Assembly (NCBI GenBank): GCA_934500875.1
Contig: CAKSTL010000004.1
Location: forward strand, 124,001-188,000
DNA length: 64,000 bases
Source: an uncultured Clostridia bacterium
GTDB taxonomy: Bacteria > Bacillota > Clostridia > UMGS1810
Direction: 5' to 3'
Part shown: positions 8,992 through 17,960 of the stretch, piece by piece
Layout: every line of letters starts with the position of its first letter
Position numbering within the stretch: the stretch's first letter is position 1
Notes under the pieces: generated by a model
What the model saw: only the letters and a program-made list of their open reading frames with translations
The model's database searches: none
What the model was told of the DNA's origin: nothing
Made by a program: the position numbers and the translations under genes

Positions 8992-9029
8992 TTTGCACAA
9001 TTGTTAAGTTTTTTTGCACAATTGCTTAA
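8992..9029. repeat. Tandem direct repeat between the GH2 gene and nagA
   Basis: TTTGCACAATTGTTAA (8992-9007) is repeated as TTTGCACAATTGCTTAA (9013-9029). The GCACAATTG cores start 21 bp apart, two helical turns. The second copy overlaps the stop codon of the GH2 gene. Placement just upstream of the possible nagA promoter suggests operator half-sites, but no factor can be named. Confidence 0.6.
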
Positions 9030-11359
9030 CTGTTGAGCTCAATATCAAGACTTGCGTCATTTAAGTTATCCGCAGAGGCGAAAACCCTAAGCGTTCCCTT
9101 TTTATTTCCCACTCTTACGGCAACGGTAATTTTTCCTGCATACATCCTTCTCTCCGAAAGATTTACGGGGTTGTGGTCCGAAACACTCGAGCCGGTGCCG
9201 ACAACCGTTCCGAGTCCGTTTGTGCAAAAGCTTGCGTATGGCGAGGCTGTCGGGACTTCGATACCGTTTTCGTCAACGCAAAAACACGTTATAACGGCAA
9301 TATCAGCACCGTTTGCACAGCTTGTTGCATTGTCCTGTATAAGGCGCAGAGCATATGGCTTGCCGCTTGTAACCTTTTTATCGCTGCACACGGTTTTTCC
9401 GCCGTTTATGCCGAAAACTTCAAGCTTGCCCTTCTGATATTCAACACTCCACTCAGCATGAGAATATTTTTCAACCTTTTTCCGTCCAAGGCTCTTTCCG
9501 TTGAGAAACAGCTCAGCCTCAGTGCAGTTTGTATATGCCCAAACGGGAATTTTTTCCCCTTCCCTGCCTTCAAAATTCCAGTGCGGAAGAAGGTGAATAA
9601 GCGGTTTATCCGAAATCCAATGGGTTTGATTTTGATAAAAAGCGTCCTTCTTTTGCAAAAATAAATCTATTGCGCCCGACTGTGAACAAACTCTGGGCCA
9701 AACCGCTTCGCCACGGTGTTCAAAGGCAATCCATTGATACGAACCTAAAATCCATTTTCGTCCGCAAATAAATTTCCACGTATTTTCACGTCCCAAAAAC
9801 CAACTGTCGGTATCCTTATCATAAGCGGACAAAAATCCTTTTTCAAAACAATCCGCATTGTACCACCCTCTGGTTGTACCGGTTGCGCAGCACTCGGACG
9901 AAAAAATTCCTTTATCGGGATATTTTTTGTGAATATAATCGTATTTGTCAAGATTGTAATTTACACCGATTGCGTCAAGTTCATCATAAACGGTTGCAAT
10001 GTCGGGACTGTTTGAAACAGCGCTCATAACAAAACGGGTATCGTCAAGTTTTTTCACAAGCGCAATAAGATTTTTGCAAATCCTTCTGCCCTCCTCGGTT
10101 GTGTGGTGCAGCTCCTCGTTTCCCACCGACCAAAAGACCACCGACGGACGGTTTCTGTCACGCTTTACAAGCATTGTAAGCTCTTTTTTTGCGTCATCAG
10201 ACGACGAAAACCACCTTGTTTCATCCACAACAACAAACCCCAGCTCGTCAAGAGCGTCCATGGTTGCCTCGGGGTGCGGATAATGGCTTGTCCGATATCC
10301 GTTAGCACCCATATTTTTTATCATTTCAACCTTGTATCGGTGTATGTTGTCAGGCACTGCCTTGCCGGTAATGCCAAAATCCTGATGTGCGCAAACACCC
10401 TTGATTTTTATATGTTTTCCGTTCAGAAAAAGTCCGTTTTCCGGGTCAATTTCAAACGTCCTGAAACCCGTTCTTGTTGTATATTCGTCGCACAGTACGC
10501 CGTTTTTGTAAATCTTTGTGACAACCGAATAAAGGTTTGGATTTTCAATATCCCAAAGCTTGGGATTTTCAATAAAAACGCTGTATTTTGCCGTTTTCTT
10601 TTCTCTTAAAGGCACATCGGTTTCGCCGCTGCATTCGGCAATTTTCACATTATCACCGTCAAAAAATTCGCTCACCGCCGCAACAGAAACATCTTCGTAT
10701 GTATCGTTGATAATTTCAGCTTCAACATCAACTCTCCACCTGCCGCCATCCTTTTTCGGCATTGCATACACACCCCAAAGGTCAATTGCAACAGGGTCTG
10801 TTTTTATAAGATACACATTTCGGTATATGCCGCCGCCCTCATACCACCAGCCCTCGTGGTCATCAGTCTTAACATATACAGCAACGGTATTTTCGGCGTC
10901 AAATTTTACAAAATCGCTGATATTTACCTCAAACGAATTGTATCCGCAAAAATTGCGACCCGCAACGCAGCCGTTTACATACACCTCTGCATGCGTTGCA
11001 ACCCCTTCAAACAAAAGGGTTATGCGTCTGTTTTTATCATCTTCGCAAAGCGTAAATTTTTTTCTGTACCACGCATTGTTATATTCAAAAAAACCGAGCG
11101 CATTGTTGTTTTTCTCTTTCGGCTCCTGAAAAATAACATAGTCGTGAGGAAGTGAAACCTTCTCCCAACGTTCTGTGCAAATTTGATTTGCTGCATTGTA
11201 ATCATCATATACGGCATTGTAATTTCTTGACGCAGGACCCCATATTTTATGCTCGGTTTTCGACTGCATATACACAGGGCCTTTAAAAGCCGGTGTACCG
11301 GTGTTTATATCACCCTCGTGAAAAAGCCAGTTATCGTTAAAAAGAATTTTCTCCCTCAT
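9026..11359 (-). CDS. Glycoside hydrolase family 2 enzyme, probable beta-galactosidase
   Basis: A 777-residue GH2 enzyme. Order: sugar-binding jelly-roll domain (about 1-180, with HDYVIFQEP and GGGIYRNVYL), immunoglobulin-like domain, TIM barrel from about residue 300 (GVCAHQDFG), then C-terminal domains of the DUF4982 type. The acid/base glutamate is in FWSVGNEE near residue 411; the likely nucleophile is in FSSECCATG near residue 488. There is no signal peptide, so it acts in the cytoplasm on imported oligosaccharides. Beta-galactosidase is the commonest activity for this architecture; beta-glucuronidase or beta-mannosidase cannot be excluded. ATG 11359 follows GAGGTG. The stop is 79 bases from the nagA start. 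Confidence 0.88.
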   Translation of the reverse strand: MREKILFNDNWLFHEGDINTGTPAFKGPVYMQSKTEHKIWGPASRNYNAVYDDYNAANQICTERWEKVSLPHDYVIFQEPKEKNNNALGFFEYNNAWYRKKFTLCEDDKNRRITLLFEGVATHAEVYVNGCVAGRNFCGYNSFEVNISDFVKFDAENTVAVYVKTDDHEGWWYEGGGIYRNVYLIKTDPVAIDLWGVYAMPKKDGGRWRVDVEAEIINDTYEDVSVAAVSEFFDGDNVKIAECSGETDVPLREKKTAKYSVFIENPKLWDIENPNLYSVVTKIYKNGVLCDEYTTRTGFRTFEIDPENGLFLNGKHIKIKGVCAHQDFGITGKAVPDNIHRYKVEMIKNMGANGYRTSHYPHPEATMDALDELGFVVVDETRWFSSSDDAKKELTMLVKRDRNRPSVVFWSVGNEELHHTTEEGRRICKNLIALVKKLDDTRFVMSAVSNSPDIATVYDELDAIGVNYNLDKYDYIHKKYPDKGIFSSECCATGTTRGWYNADCFEKGFLSAYDKDTDSWFLGRENTWKFICGRKWILGSYQWIAFEHRGEAVWPRVCSQSGAIDLFLQKKDAFYQNQTHWISDKPLIHLLPHWNFEGREGEKIPVWAYTNCTEAELFLNGKSLGRKKVEKYSHAEWSVEYQKGKLEVFGINGGKTVCSDKKVTSGKPYALRLIQDNATSCANGADIAVITCFCVDENGIEVPTASPYASFCTNGLGTVVGTGSSVSDHNPVNLSERRMYAGKITVAVRVGNKKGTLRVFASADNLNDASLDIELNS

Positions 11360-11387
11360 TTTATCACCTCAAATATTTCATATGTTT

Positions 11388-11416
11388 ATTATAAAATACG
11401 AAAATAGAATTTACAA
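11388..11416 (-). promoter_or_regulatory. SigmaA-type promoter for the GH2 gene
   Basis: On the minus strand TTGTAA (11411-11416) and TATAAT (11388-11393) are separated by 17 bases, ending 28 bases upstream of the GH2 start codon. Confidence 0.7.
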
Positions 11417-11472
11417 TTCAATTTATTGATAAAATATGGACAAAATTGATATTTTTAATTTTTTATACAAAA

Positions 11473-11497
11473 AAGCCCGGATTTTAAATCCGGGCTT
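11473..11497 (-). terminator. Terminator after the YitT-family gene
   Basis: AAGCCCGGATTT and AAATCCGGGCTT (11473-11484, 11486-11497) form a GC-rich stem just after the yitT-type stop, followed on the minus strand by a run of six T. Confidence 0.88.
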
Positions 11498-11506
11498 AAA
11501 ACTGTG

Positions 11507-12343
11507 CTATCTGTAAACAAAAAATCCGTTTCCTACAATTTGCTGCGATTCGGAAAATATAATAAATGCGTCGGGGTCAATTTGCGTGATTTTGTGCTGA
11601 AACTGCGTAATTTCGTTTTCCTTAAGCGCACACACCAGCATTTTTTTGCTCTCTCCGGTATACGCCCCGACAACGTCAACCGCCGTAACGCCTCTCGTTG
11701 AAGTTGAAATAAGCTTATTTGAAATTTCATCACCTTTGTCGGTTATAACGAACGCAAGTTTTGAAATGTTGAGTTTGCGTATGAAATAATCAACCGAAAA
11801 AGTTGAAATAAACACCGTCATAATGCCGTACAGACCGAGGTCAACCTGTCTGAATACAAAGAGCGAAACCAAAATAACGCATCCGTCGCACAAAAGCAAA
11901 AGCTTGCCTATCGGAAGATACGGAAATTTATGCTGAATAAGCCTTCCCGCAATGTCAGTGCCGCCGGTTGTAGAGCCTGCCGCAAGCGCAAGACCTATGC
12001 CGAATCCGTAAAGCACTCCGCCGAAAACCGTTGCAAGCAATAGGTTGTCCGTAACAGGCGGAAGATATGAAAAAATTTGTATAAAAACCGAAAATACACC
12101 TGCGCCGAACAGCGTTTTCAAAACAAACTTTCCGCCCAGAATTCTGAATCCAAAAACGAGCAGCAAAAGGTTGATGACCGCATTTGAAAGTCCCGGCGGA
12201 AAGGAAAACGCATAGTAAAGCACCGTTGCAAGACCCGATACCCCGCCGTTTACGACCTTATTCGGCAAAAAGAGGCAGCTGACGGCAAATGCCGCCAGCA
12301 AAGAGCCTATAAGTGTTAAAAATATTGACTTTCCGTTCTTCAC
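11507..12343 (-). CDS. YitT/DUF2179-family membrane protein
   Basis: About 278 residues. The N-terminal two thirds hold five or so hydrophobic helices (LIGSLLAAFAVSCLFLPNKVVNGGVSG, given here in part, and GGTDIAGRLIQ), and the C-terminal third is the soluble DUF2179 domain (TSTRGVTAVDVVGAYTGE). This is the layout of the widespread YitT family of Firmicutes; its function is not established. An in-frame GTG at 12352 is possible, but GTG 12343 leaves the AAAGGTGAGG ribosome site at a proper distance. It stands between a terminator and the SLH/PstS-like gene, with 26 bases to the latter's stop, so the two may share a transcript. Confidence 0.85.
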   Translation of the reverse strand: MKNGKSIFLTLIGSLLAAFAVSCLFLPNKVVNGGVSGLATVLYYAFSFPPGLSNAVINLLLLVFGFRILGGKFVLKTLFGAGVFSVFIQIFSYLPPVTDNLLLATVFGGVLYGFGIGLALAAGSTTGGTDIAGRLIQHKFPYLPIGKLLLLCDGCVILVSLFVFRQVDLGLYGIMTVFISTFSVDYFIRKLNISKLAFVITDKGDEISNKLISTSTRGVTAVDVVGAYTGESKKMLVCALKENEITQFQHKITQIDPDAFIIFSESQQIVGNGFFVYR

Positions 12344-12369
12344 TTGCCTCACCTTTGATATAAATTTTA

Positions 12370-14157
12370 TTAATTATCGTATTCTATCGGTCTTAATGTG
12401 CCGAAACCTGCTTCTTTTACGCACAGCTGACCTGCGTCGGAGAGCATAAAGTCCGCCATTTTCTTAGCTCGCTCCTCGCTCTTCGAGCCTTTGATATACG
12501 CAACATACGTATTGTTTGACAAAGGATATGTGCCGTCCGCAATTGTTTCGTCGGACGGGAAAACACCGTCAATTGACAGAAGTTTAAGCGTTTTCGACGT
12601 GTCGTAGAACAAATCCATATTGTTAAAGTAATAATAAATGCTGTAACCCAAAGCATAACCTACAGGGTCATCCGTTATAGCGCCCTGAACATCCGTAAGA
12701 ACGTTCGACATAGAAATCGAAGTTGTTTCGTTTCTTATTTTTTCGTTAATTTCCTTGCCGTTTAAAAAGTGTCTTTCCATCTGAGCGTGGCTGCCGCTGT
12801 CATTATTTCGGCAATACGGATACAAAAGTGCGTCAGGACCGCCTATTTCGTTCCAGTTTGAATATTTATTGTCAACATAAATATTCGTAATCTGCTCGCT
12901 TGTAAGGTTTGTTGCACTGTTTTCAATATTTGTAAAGAAAACCATAGCGTCGTATGCAATGGGAACAAGCTCAATTTCAACACCGTTTTTCTTTGCAAGT
13001 TCCAGAATATCGCTTGCAGGATATACCGAAGCAAAAATCATATCAACGTCGCCGTTTATAAGTCTTTCATACGAAACGTGGCTTTTTGAATGTTTGCTCG
13101 GCAAACTCTTGTGCATATATCCGTTTGAGAAAAGATGCCCGTAAACCGCCTCGGTAAACGGATATGTAGAAGTAGAACCGTCAATTACCGGCATTTCTTT
13201 GTCAAATCCGTATTCAACAGCAAGCTTTGAAGGATAAATCTGATATTCTGCCTGAACACGGACAAGAAGTTCGGAAACCTCACAGCGTGTTATATTCTGA
13301 GAAGGTCTGTAATACATAAGACTTACCGGTATTCCTTCTGCGTCAAGCTCGGTTCCTTCTTCATAATCGCACGGAACATTATAGCTTAAGGTATGATATG
13401 CCGGAATTGCCCAATCGGAAACCTTATCCAAATCTTCGGCAGTTACGGCTCTGTCATTTGAAAAATTATCCTTTGTAACGGTTTTGTCCTCATCTCTTAA
13501 GCCCGAAAGATATGTCGCCCTTGCCGCAATTGCAACAAATTCTTCTCTCGAAATGCTTCTTTCGGGAGAAAACTCCGTTTCGGAATCACCGTTTACAATG
13601 CCGTATTTGTTTGCCGACGCAACAACATCATAAAACCAATCGCCTTTTTTAACATCATCAAAATTGCACTCGGCGCCTTCTATTGCCGAAAGCCCGAGAA
13701 AACGCATAACCATTGCGGTTGCCTCGGCACGGGTAATCTCGCTCTTCGGATTTGCCTTTCCTTCGTCGTCGCCCGTAACGACACCGCAAACCGACAGTCT
13801 TTTCAAATGGTAAAAATCAAACGAGTTTTCATCAGTGTAATCTGAAAATTCAGCCTTGTCACCCACAAACGCCTCAATTGCCCTGTCCTTATCGGCAACG
13901 GGAATTGTGGCAAACATTTTTCCGTCATAATACATTGACAACGGAATGGGAGTTTTGTCGTCTGCAAAACGTGCAAAAAGACGGGAATATTCATCATAGC
14001 TGTTTGAAAAAAGCTCCTCGCCTTCGGGATAATCAACGCTTACGACGGTAAACATATCCTCACCGCCCGTTTTATTATCCTCCGCATAGCACACAAAAGA
14101 CGTAAACAGCAGCGAAAACACAAGTGCAAGCGCCAAAACCGTTTTTGATTTTTTCAT
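12370..14157 (-). CDS. Secreted SLH-domain protein fused to a PstS-like phosphate-binding domain
   Basis: About 595 residues. A signal peptide (KKSKTVLALALVFSLLF) is followed by two or three SLH repeats at about residues 95-305, marked by ITRAEATAMVMRFL, SISREEFVAIAARAT and NITRCEVSELLVRV. The rest, from about 320, is a periplasmic-binding-protein fold like PstS, with the start DGSTSTYPFTEAVYG, a YSNWNEIGG segment and NNDSGSHAQM. The likely role is a cell-wall-anchored phosphate- or anion-binding protein. No pstCAB transport genes are nearby, so a receptor or scavenging role is possible. ATG 14163 precedes ATG 14157 in frame; only the second is at a good distance from GAGAGG. It has its own promoter at 14195-14223. 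Confidence 0.82.
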   Translation of the reverse strand: MKKSKTVLALALVFSLLFTSFVCYAEDNKTGGEDMFTVVSVDYPEGEELFSNSYDEYSRLFARFADDKTPIPLSMYYDGKMFATIPVADKDRAIEAFVGDKAEFSDYTDENSFDFYHLKRLSVCGVVTGDDEGKANPKSEITRAEATAMVMRFLGLSAIEGAECNFDDVKKGDWFYDVVASANKYGIVNGDSETEFSPERSISREEFVAIAARATYLSGLRDEDKTVTKDNFSNDRAVTAEDLDKVSDWAIPAYHTLSYNVPCDYEEGTELDAEGIPVSLMYYRPSQNITRCEVSELLVRVQAEYQIYPSKLAVEYGFDKEMPVIDGSTSTYPFTEAVYGHLFSNGYMHKSLPSKHSKSHVSYERLINGDVDMIFASVYPASDILELAKKNGVEIELVPIAYDAMVFFTNIENSATNLTSEQITNIYVDNKYSNWNEIGGPDALLYPYCRNNDSGSHAQMERHFLNGKEINEKIRNETTSISMSNVLTDVQGAITDDPVGYALGYSIYYYFNNMDLFYDTSKTLKLLSIDGVFPSDETIADGTYPLSNNTYVAYIKGSKSEERAKKMADFMLSDAGQLCVKEAGFGTLRPIEYDN

Positions 14158-14194
14158 AAACATCAGCCTCTCTTTTTATATATATTGTACTGAT

Positions 14195-14223
14195 ATAATA
14201 GCATATAAAAAAGGCAAAATCAA
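14195..14223 (-). promoter_or_regulatory. SigmaA-type promoter for the SLH/PstS-like gene
   Basis: Minus-strand TTGATT (14218-14223), 17-base spacer, TATTAT (14195-14200), 37 bases before the start codon. Confidence 0.7.
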
Positions 14224-14276
14224 CATTATTTTTTTAACATTTTGTATCAAATATTTAACAATTCAATGACAAAACA

Positions 14277-15656
14277 TTACAGCACAATTCCGTCCTTGAA
14301 AATCGAGATTTCGCTGTATCCGTTTACTTCGTTTTTTGTTTTTTCGCCCGAAGCGGTATTTATTATAAAATCAAGAAGTTCATCGGTAAGGTCGGACATT
14401 TTTTTGCCCTCCGTAAGAGGCGAAGCGTCAAAATCAATCCAGTTTTTCTTTCTTTCGGCAAGGCTTTTGTTGGTTGAAATTTTAACCGTCGGAACAGGCG
14501 CACCGACAGGCGTTCCTCTGCCTGTTGTAAAGAGTATCATATGAACGCCCGCCGCCGTAAGATTTGTAATTGCAACAATATCGTTTCCCGGGCCGTTTAA
14601 AAGCGTAAGACCGTTTTTGCAAACAACGCCGCCGTAATCTATAACATCGGCAATCTCTCCCATACCGCCCTTCTGAACACATCCGAGCGATTTTTCCTCC
14701 AGCGTTGTTATGCCGCCCGCCTTGTTGCCCGGCGACGGATTTTCATATATAACCTGATTGTGACGTGTGAAATAATCCTTAAAATTATTTATAAGACAAA
14801 CCGTTTTGTCAAAAAGCTCTTTTGTGGGGCATCTTTTCATAAGAAGAGTTTCTGCGCCGAACATTTCGGGCACTTCGGTAAGAATACACGAACCGCCGAA
14901 TGAAATAACCCTGTCCGACAACGAACCGACAAGCGGATTTGCGCTTATTCCGCTAAATCCATCGCTGCCGCCGCATTTTAAGCCGATTTTAAGCTTTGAT
15001 ACCGGTATGCTCCGGCGTTTGAAGGTATCGGCATATTTTTTAAGCTCGCCTATAAGCTTTACACCTTCTTCAATTTCATCATCAAAATCCTGTGCGTTTA
15101 AAAATTTAACCCTGTTTTCATCATATTCGCCGAGTACCTTTTTAAACTCGGAGATGTTATTGTTCTCGCAGCCCAATCCCAAAACCAGAACTCCGCCGGC
15201 ATTGGGATGATTTACAAGTCCTTTTAAAATAAGCTGTGTAATTTTCTGGTCGCCGCCAAGCTGCGAACAGCCGAACGGATGTTCAAAATGCCTTGCCCCG
15301 GTAAGGTCTGAAAGCCTTTTTGCAATTTTATTTACGCAGCCCACGGTATTTACAATCCATATTTCGTTTCTTATGCCGACATCTCCGTTTTTGCGCACAT
15401 ATCCCATAAACGTTTTGTCGGCCGAAACCCTCTTAATCGGCGTAAAATCGGGTTCATACGAATATTCGAGGTTCCCTTTGAGATTTGTCTTAAGATTGTG
15501 CGTATGCACGTGCTCTCCTTTTTTTATATCGCATATTGCGTGACCAATCGGAAAGCCGTATTTTATAACATTTTCGCCTTTTTTAATATCGCACACGGCA
15601 TATTTATGACCGTTTTCAAGGTTTACTTCAACATTGTCCAATGCGTTAATTTTCAT
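14277..15656 (-). CDS. uxaA: Altronate dehydratase
   Basis: A 459-residue UxaA-family protein. The N-terminal SAF-type segment (to about residue 75) contains a tandem CDIKKGE motif (CDIKKGENV and CDIKKGEHV). The UxaA core has FMGYVRKNGDVGIRN, HPFGCSQLGGD, GLGCENN and GLKCGGSDGFSG. It dehydrates altronate to 2-keto-3-deoxygluconate in galacturonate breakdown. The start overlaps the stop of uxaB in an ATGA, so the pair is translationally coupled. No uxaC (uronate isomerase) or kdg genes lie in the window, so the rest of the pathway must be elsewhere. Confidence 0.93.
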   Translation of the reverse strand: MKINALDNVEVNLENGHKYAVCDIKKGENVIKYGFPIGHAICDIKKGEHVHTHNLKTNLKGNLEYSYEPDFTPIKRVSADKTFMGYVRKNGDVGIRNEIWIVNTVGCVNKIAKRLSDLTGARHFEHPFGCSQLGGDQKITQLILKGLVNHPNAGGVLVLGLGCENNNISEFKKVLGEYDENRVKFLNAQDFDDEIEEGVKLIGELKKYADTFKRRSIPVSKLKIGLKCGGSDGFSGISANPLVGSLSDRVISFGGSCILTEVPEMFGAETLLMKRCPTKELFDKTVCLINNFKDYFTRHNQVIYENPSPGNKAGGITTLEEKSLGCVQKGGMGEIADVIDYGGVVCKNGLTLLNGPGNDIVAITNLTAAGVHMILFTTGRGTPVGAPVPTVKISTNKSLAERKKNWIDFDASPLTEGKKMSDLTDELLDFIINTASGEKTKNEVNGYSEISIFKDGIVL

Positions 15657-16948
15657 TTTTTGTATCTCCCGTTTATTTCGTCGGCAAGAAAACTTAAATC
15701 CTCACCCCAGAAATCCTTGTTTGCAAGAATTTCATTTATCGGTTTATTCTTCATAAACTCAACAACCTTTTCGTCGTCGTTCGGCTCGCCGTCCTTGTAA
15801 AACTCAATAAGTTTTGCAAATGACAGCAAAAGGTTTTCGGGCATTTTGTTCATACGCTTTATGTATTCGAGCAAAGAAGGCAGAACACGCACCTTGAATT
15901 TGCTTACCGAATTTAAAGCGATAGACGAACACATATGCCTTATATAAGGATTTTGAAAACGCTCAAAAACATTGTCGGCATAATCGGTAAGCTCTCCCTT
16001 CGGCAAATCGAGCGTGGGAATTATTTCGTCATATACGCATTTTTTAACAAACGCACTCATTTTTTCGTCCTTCATACAGTCGCCGACCGTTTCAATTCCC
16101 GAAAGCAGCGCATACGGTATCATAGACGTGTGGGCGCCGTTCAAAATTCTTACCTTTCTTGTGCGGTAGCGTTCAAGATTATCGGTAACGATTATATTAA
16201 GATTTGCCTTGTCAAACGGAAATTTTTCGGTAATGTCCTTAGGCCCCTCAATGACCCAGAGATGAAAAATTTCGCTTGTGTCAAGCATATTGTCCTCATA
16301 TCCGATATCAATTTTTTCGCCCCTCGGATATCCCGTTACAATTCTGTCAACCAAAGTATTGCAGAACACGTTTTTTTCTTCAATCCACTTTACAAAATCA
16401 GCGCCGAAATTCCACTTTTCCGCATAATTTAATATGCACTTTTTAAGATTTGCGCCGTTTTTGTCAATCAGCTCGCACGGAAGAAAAGTAAACCCGTCAA
16501 GCGACAAATCAAAACGTCTTTTTAAAAGAAGCGTAACTTTTGCGGGGAAAGTTATTTCGGGCGCAGCATCCGGAAAATCGTTGCCGTCAAACACAATTCC
16601 CGACTCTGTTGTATTGGATATTACAAACTCAAAACCAGGATTTTCCGCAAGTTTTAAAAATTCTTCAAAATCCTTGTAAGGCTGAACGGTTCTTGAAATT
16701 ACGTCAATAACCTTTTTTTCAACCGTGGGCACGCCGTTTTTAATTCCTCTCATAACGTGCGTATATACGCAGTTTTGCGCTTCAAGCATATCGCACATTC
16801 CGTTTTTTATCGGCTGAACCACAACAACGCTTGCGTTAAAATCTGTTTTTTCATCGGTAAGCTGTATAATCCAGTCGGCAAAACCTCTTAAAAATCCTCC
16901 TTCGCCAAACTGTATTATTTTCTCGCATCTTTTTACTTTTTCAAACAT
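15653..16948 (-). CDS. uxaB: Tagaturonate reductase
   Basis: A 431-residue NAD-dependent polyol/altronate dehydrogenase. The N-terminal nucleotide-binding start is IIQFGEGGFLRGFADW, then SNTTESGI and the catalytic-domain motif KVRILNGAHTSMIPYALL. It reduces tagaturonate to altronate, the step before UxaA. ATG 16948 follows GGAGGGG. A TATAAT (minus strand, 16971-16976) lies upstream with a poor -35, which would fit a promoter needing an activator such as the divergent AraC-family protein. The gene overlaps uxaA by four bases. Confidence 0.93.
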   Translation of the reverse strand: MFEKVKRCEKIIQFGEGGFLRGFADWIIQLTDEKTDFNASVVVVQPIKNGMCDMLEAQNCVYTHVMRGIKNGVPTVEKKVIDVISRTVQPYKDFEEFLKLAENPGFEFVISNTTESGIVFDGNDFPDAAPEITFPAKVTLLLKRRFDLSLDGFTFLPCELIDKNGANLKKCILNYAEKWNFGADFVKWIEEKNVFCNTLVDRIVTGYPRGEKIDIGYEDNMLDTSEIFHLWVIEGPKDITEKFPFDKANLNIIVTDNLERYRTRKVRILNGAHTSMIPYALLSGIETVGDCMKDEKMSAFVKKCVYDEIIPTLDLPKGELTDYADNVFERFQNPYIRHMCSSIALNSVSKFKVRVLPSLLEYIKRMNKMPENLLLSFAKLIEFYKDGEPNDDEKVVEFMKNKPINEILANKDFWGEDLSFLADEINGRYKK

Positions 16949-16970
16949 TCTATCCCCTCCTATATCATTG

Positions 16971-16976
16971 ATTATA
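16971..16976 (-). promoter_or_regulatory. -10 element of a possibly activator-dependent uxaBA promoter
   Basis: TATAAT on the minus strand, 22 bases before the uxaB start. The sequence at the -35 position (AGGAAA, 16994-16999) is far from TTGACA. Activation by the divergent AraC-type protein is inference. Confidence 0.35.
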
Positions 16977-17037
16977 AAACAACATTTTCCACTTTTCCTT
17001 CACAATATTGCTTTATATATAAAATTTCTTTAATATA

Positions 17038-17066
17038 TTGATTTTGCAAAAATTTTATGATATTAT
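17038..17066 (+). promoter_or_regulatory. SigmaA-type promoter for the AraC-family regulator
   Basis: TTGATT (17038-17043), 17-base spacer, TATTAT (17061-17066), 18 bases before ATG 17085. The short distance gives an almost leaderless 5' end. Confidence 0.7.
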
Positions 17067-17084
17067 AGTATACGGGTGATAAAT

Positions 17085-17888
17085 ATGCCGGATTATACTT
17101 ATAAAAATGCAAAGTTTTCGCACCACAGAGTAACAAACCGCCGTAAATTTACAGGTATTCACTACCACGACAGCTACGAGCTTTACTACCTTGTAAGCGG
17201 CGAAACAAAATACTTTATCGGCGACGAAATTTTTACGGTAAAAAAAGATAATTTTGTGTTTGTTCCGAAGGGAATGTTTCACAAAACCGACAGCGAAACG
17301 TGTCTGCATAACGAAAGAATACTCATTTCTTTTGACGATTCTTTGTTTGACAGCTCAAATTTGTATATTCTTGACGAGCTTAAAAAAACAAGAATTATGA
17401 GTATTCCAGAAAGCAAGATAAACACCCTTACGTCAATTATGTATAATCTTGAACAGGAGTCGGAAAAAGAGGACGAATATTCCGATTATCTTTTTAAACT
17501 CTACACGCTTGAGCTTCTTGCGCTTTTGTGCCGCTTCAAGCACAAGCCAAAACGGAAAATCGAAGGCTCCGAAAAGCTTATTCACGATATATCGGAATAC
17601 ATAAGCAAAAATTTTGATAAAAACATTTCGCTCTCGGCGCTAAGCGGTATGTTTTCTGTAAGCGAAAGCCACCTCTGCCGAAAATTCAAGGATATTTCGG
17701 GCATAGGCATAAACGAATATATCACATATGTGCGCATTTTAAATGCCGAAAAGCTTTTAAAATCAAAAAAATATTCAATAACCGACGTGGCGCTTATGTG
17801 CGGTTTTAACGATTCCAACTATTTTTCAACCGTTTTTAAAAAAGTTAAAGGCATTACACCGCTGAAATTTTCAAAAGGCGCAAAATAA
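17085..17888 (+). CDS. AraC-family transcriptional regulator
   Basis: About 267 residues. An N-terminal cupin-like sensing domain (HYHDSYELYYLVSGE, then FVFVPKGMFHKTD) is followed by the two helix-turn-helix motifs of the AraC/XylS DNA-binding domain at about 165-265 (LSALSGMFSVSESHLCRKFKD and ITDVALMCGFNDSNYFSTVFKK, shown in part). Such regulators sense sugars and activate adjacent catabolic genes. It is divergent from uxaBA with 136 bases between, so it probably controls galacturonate use. ATG 17085 follows GGGTGAT; a GTG at 17076 is in frame but overlaps the ribosome site. Confidence 0.9.
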   Translation: MPDYTYKNAKFSHHRVTNRRKFTGIHYHDSYELYYLVSGETKYFIGDEIFTVKKDNFVFVPKGMFHKTDSETCLHNERILISFDDSLFDSSNLYILDELKKTRIMSIPESKINTLTSIMYNLEQESEKEDEYSDYLFKLYTLELLALLCRFKHKPKRKIEGSEKLIHDISEYISKNFDKNISLSALSGMFSVSESHLCRKFKDISGIGINEYITYVRILNAEKLLKSKKYSITDVALMCGFNDSNYFSTVFKKVKGITPLKFSKGAK

Positions 17889-17889
17889 A

Positions 17890-17911
17890 ACCGCTGTTAT
17901 CCATACAGCGG
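17890..17911. terminator. Hairpin after the AraC-family gene
   Basis: ACCGCTGT (17890-17897) and ACAGCGG (17905-17911) pair around a short loop. On the minus strand it is followed by a T-rich run, so it may back up the terminator of the converging GH26-like gene. Confidence 0.5.
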
Positions 17912-17929
17912 CAGGCTATTCTTAAATTA

Positions 17930-17958
17930 AAAATCCACTCGTTTAGCGAGTGGATTTT
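17930..17958. terminator. Bidirectional terminator between the AraC-family gene and the GH26-like gene
   Basis: AAAATCCACTCG (17930-17941) pairs with CGAGTGGATTTT (17947-17958) around a five-base loop, with A/T tracts on both sides. It lies two bases from the stop codon of the GH26-like gene. Confidence 0.85.
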
Positions 17959-17960
17959 GT

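Noticed and set aside
14806..15210. 134-codon plus-strand ORF inside uxaA
   Set aside because: It is an antisense shadow of the well-conserved uxaA sequence.
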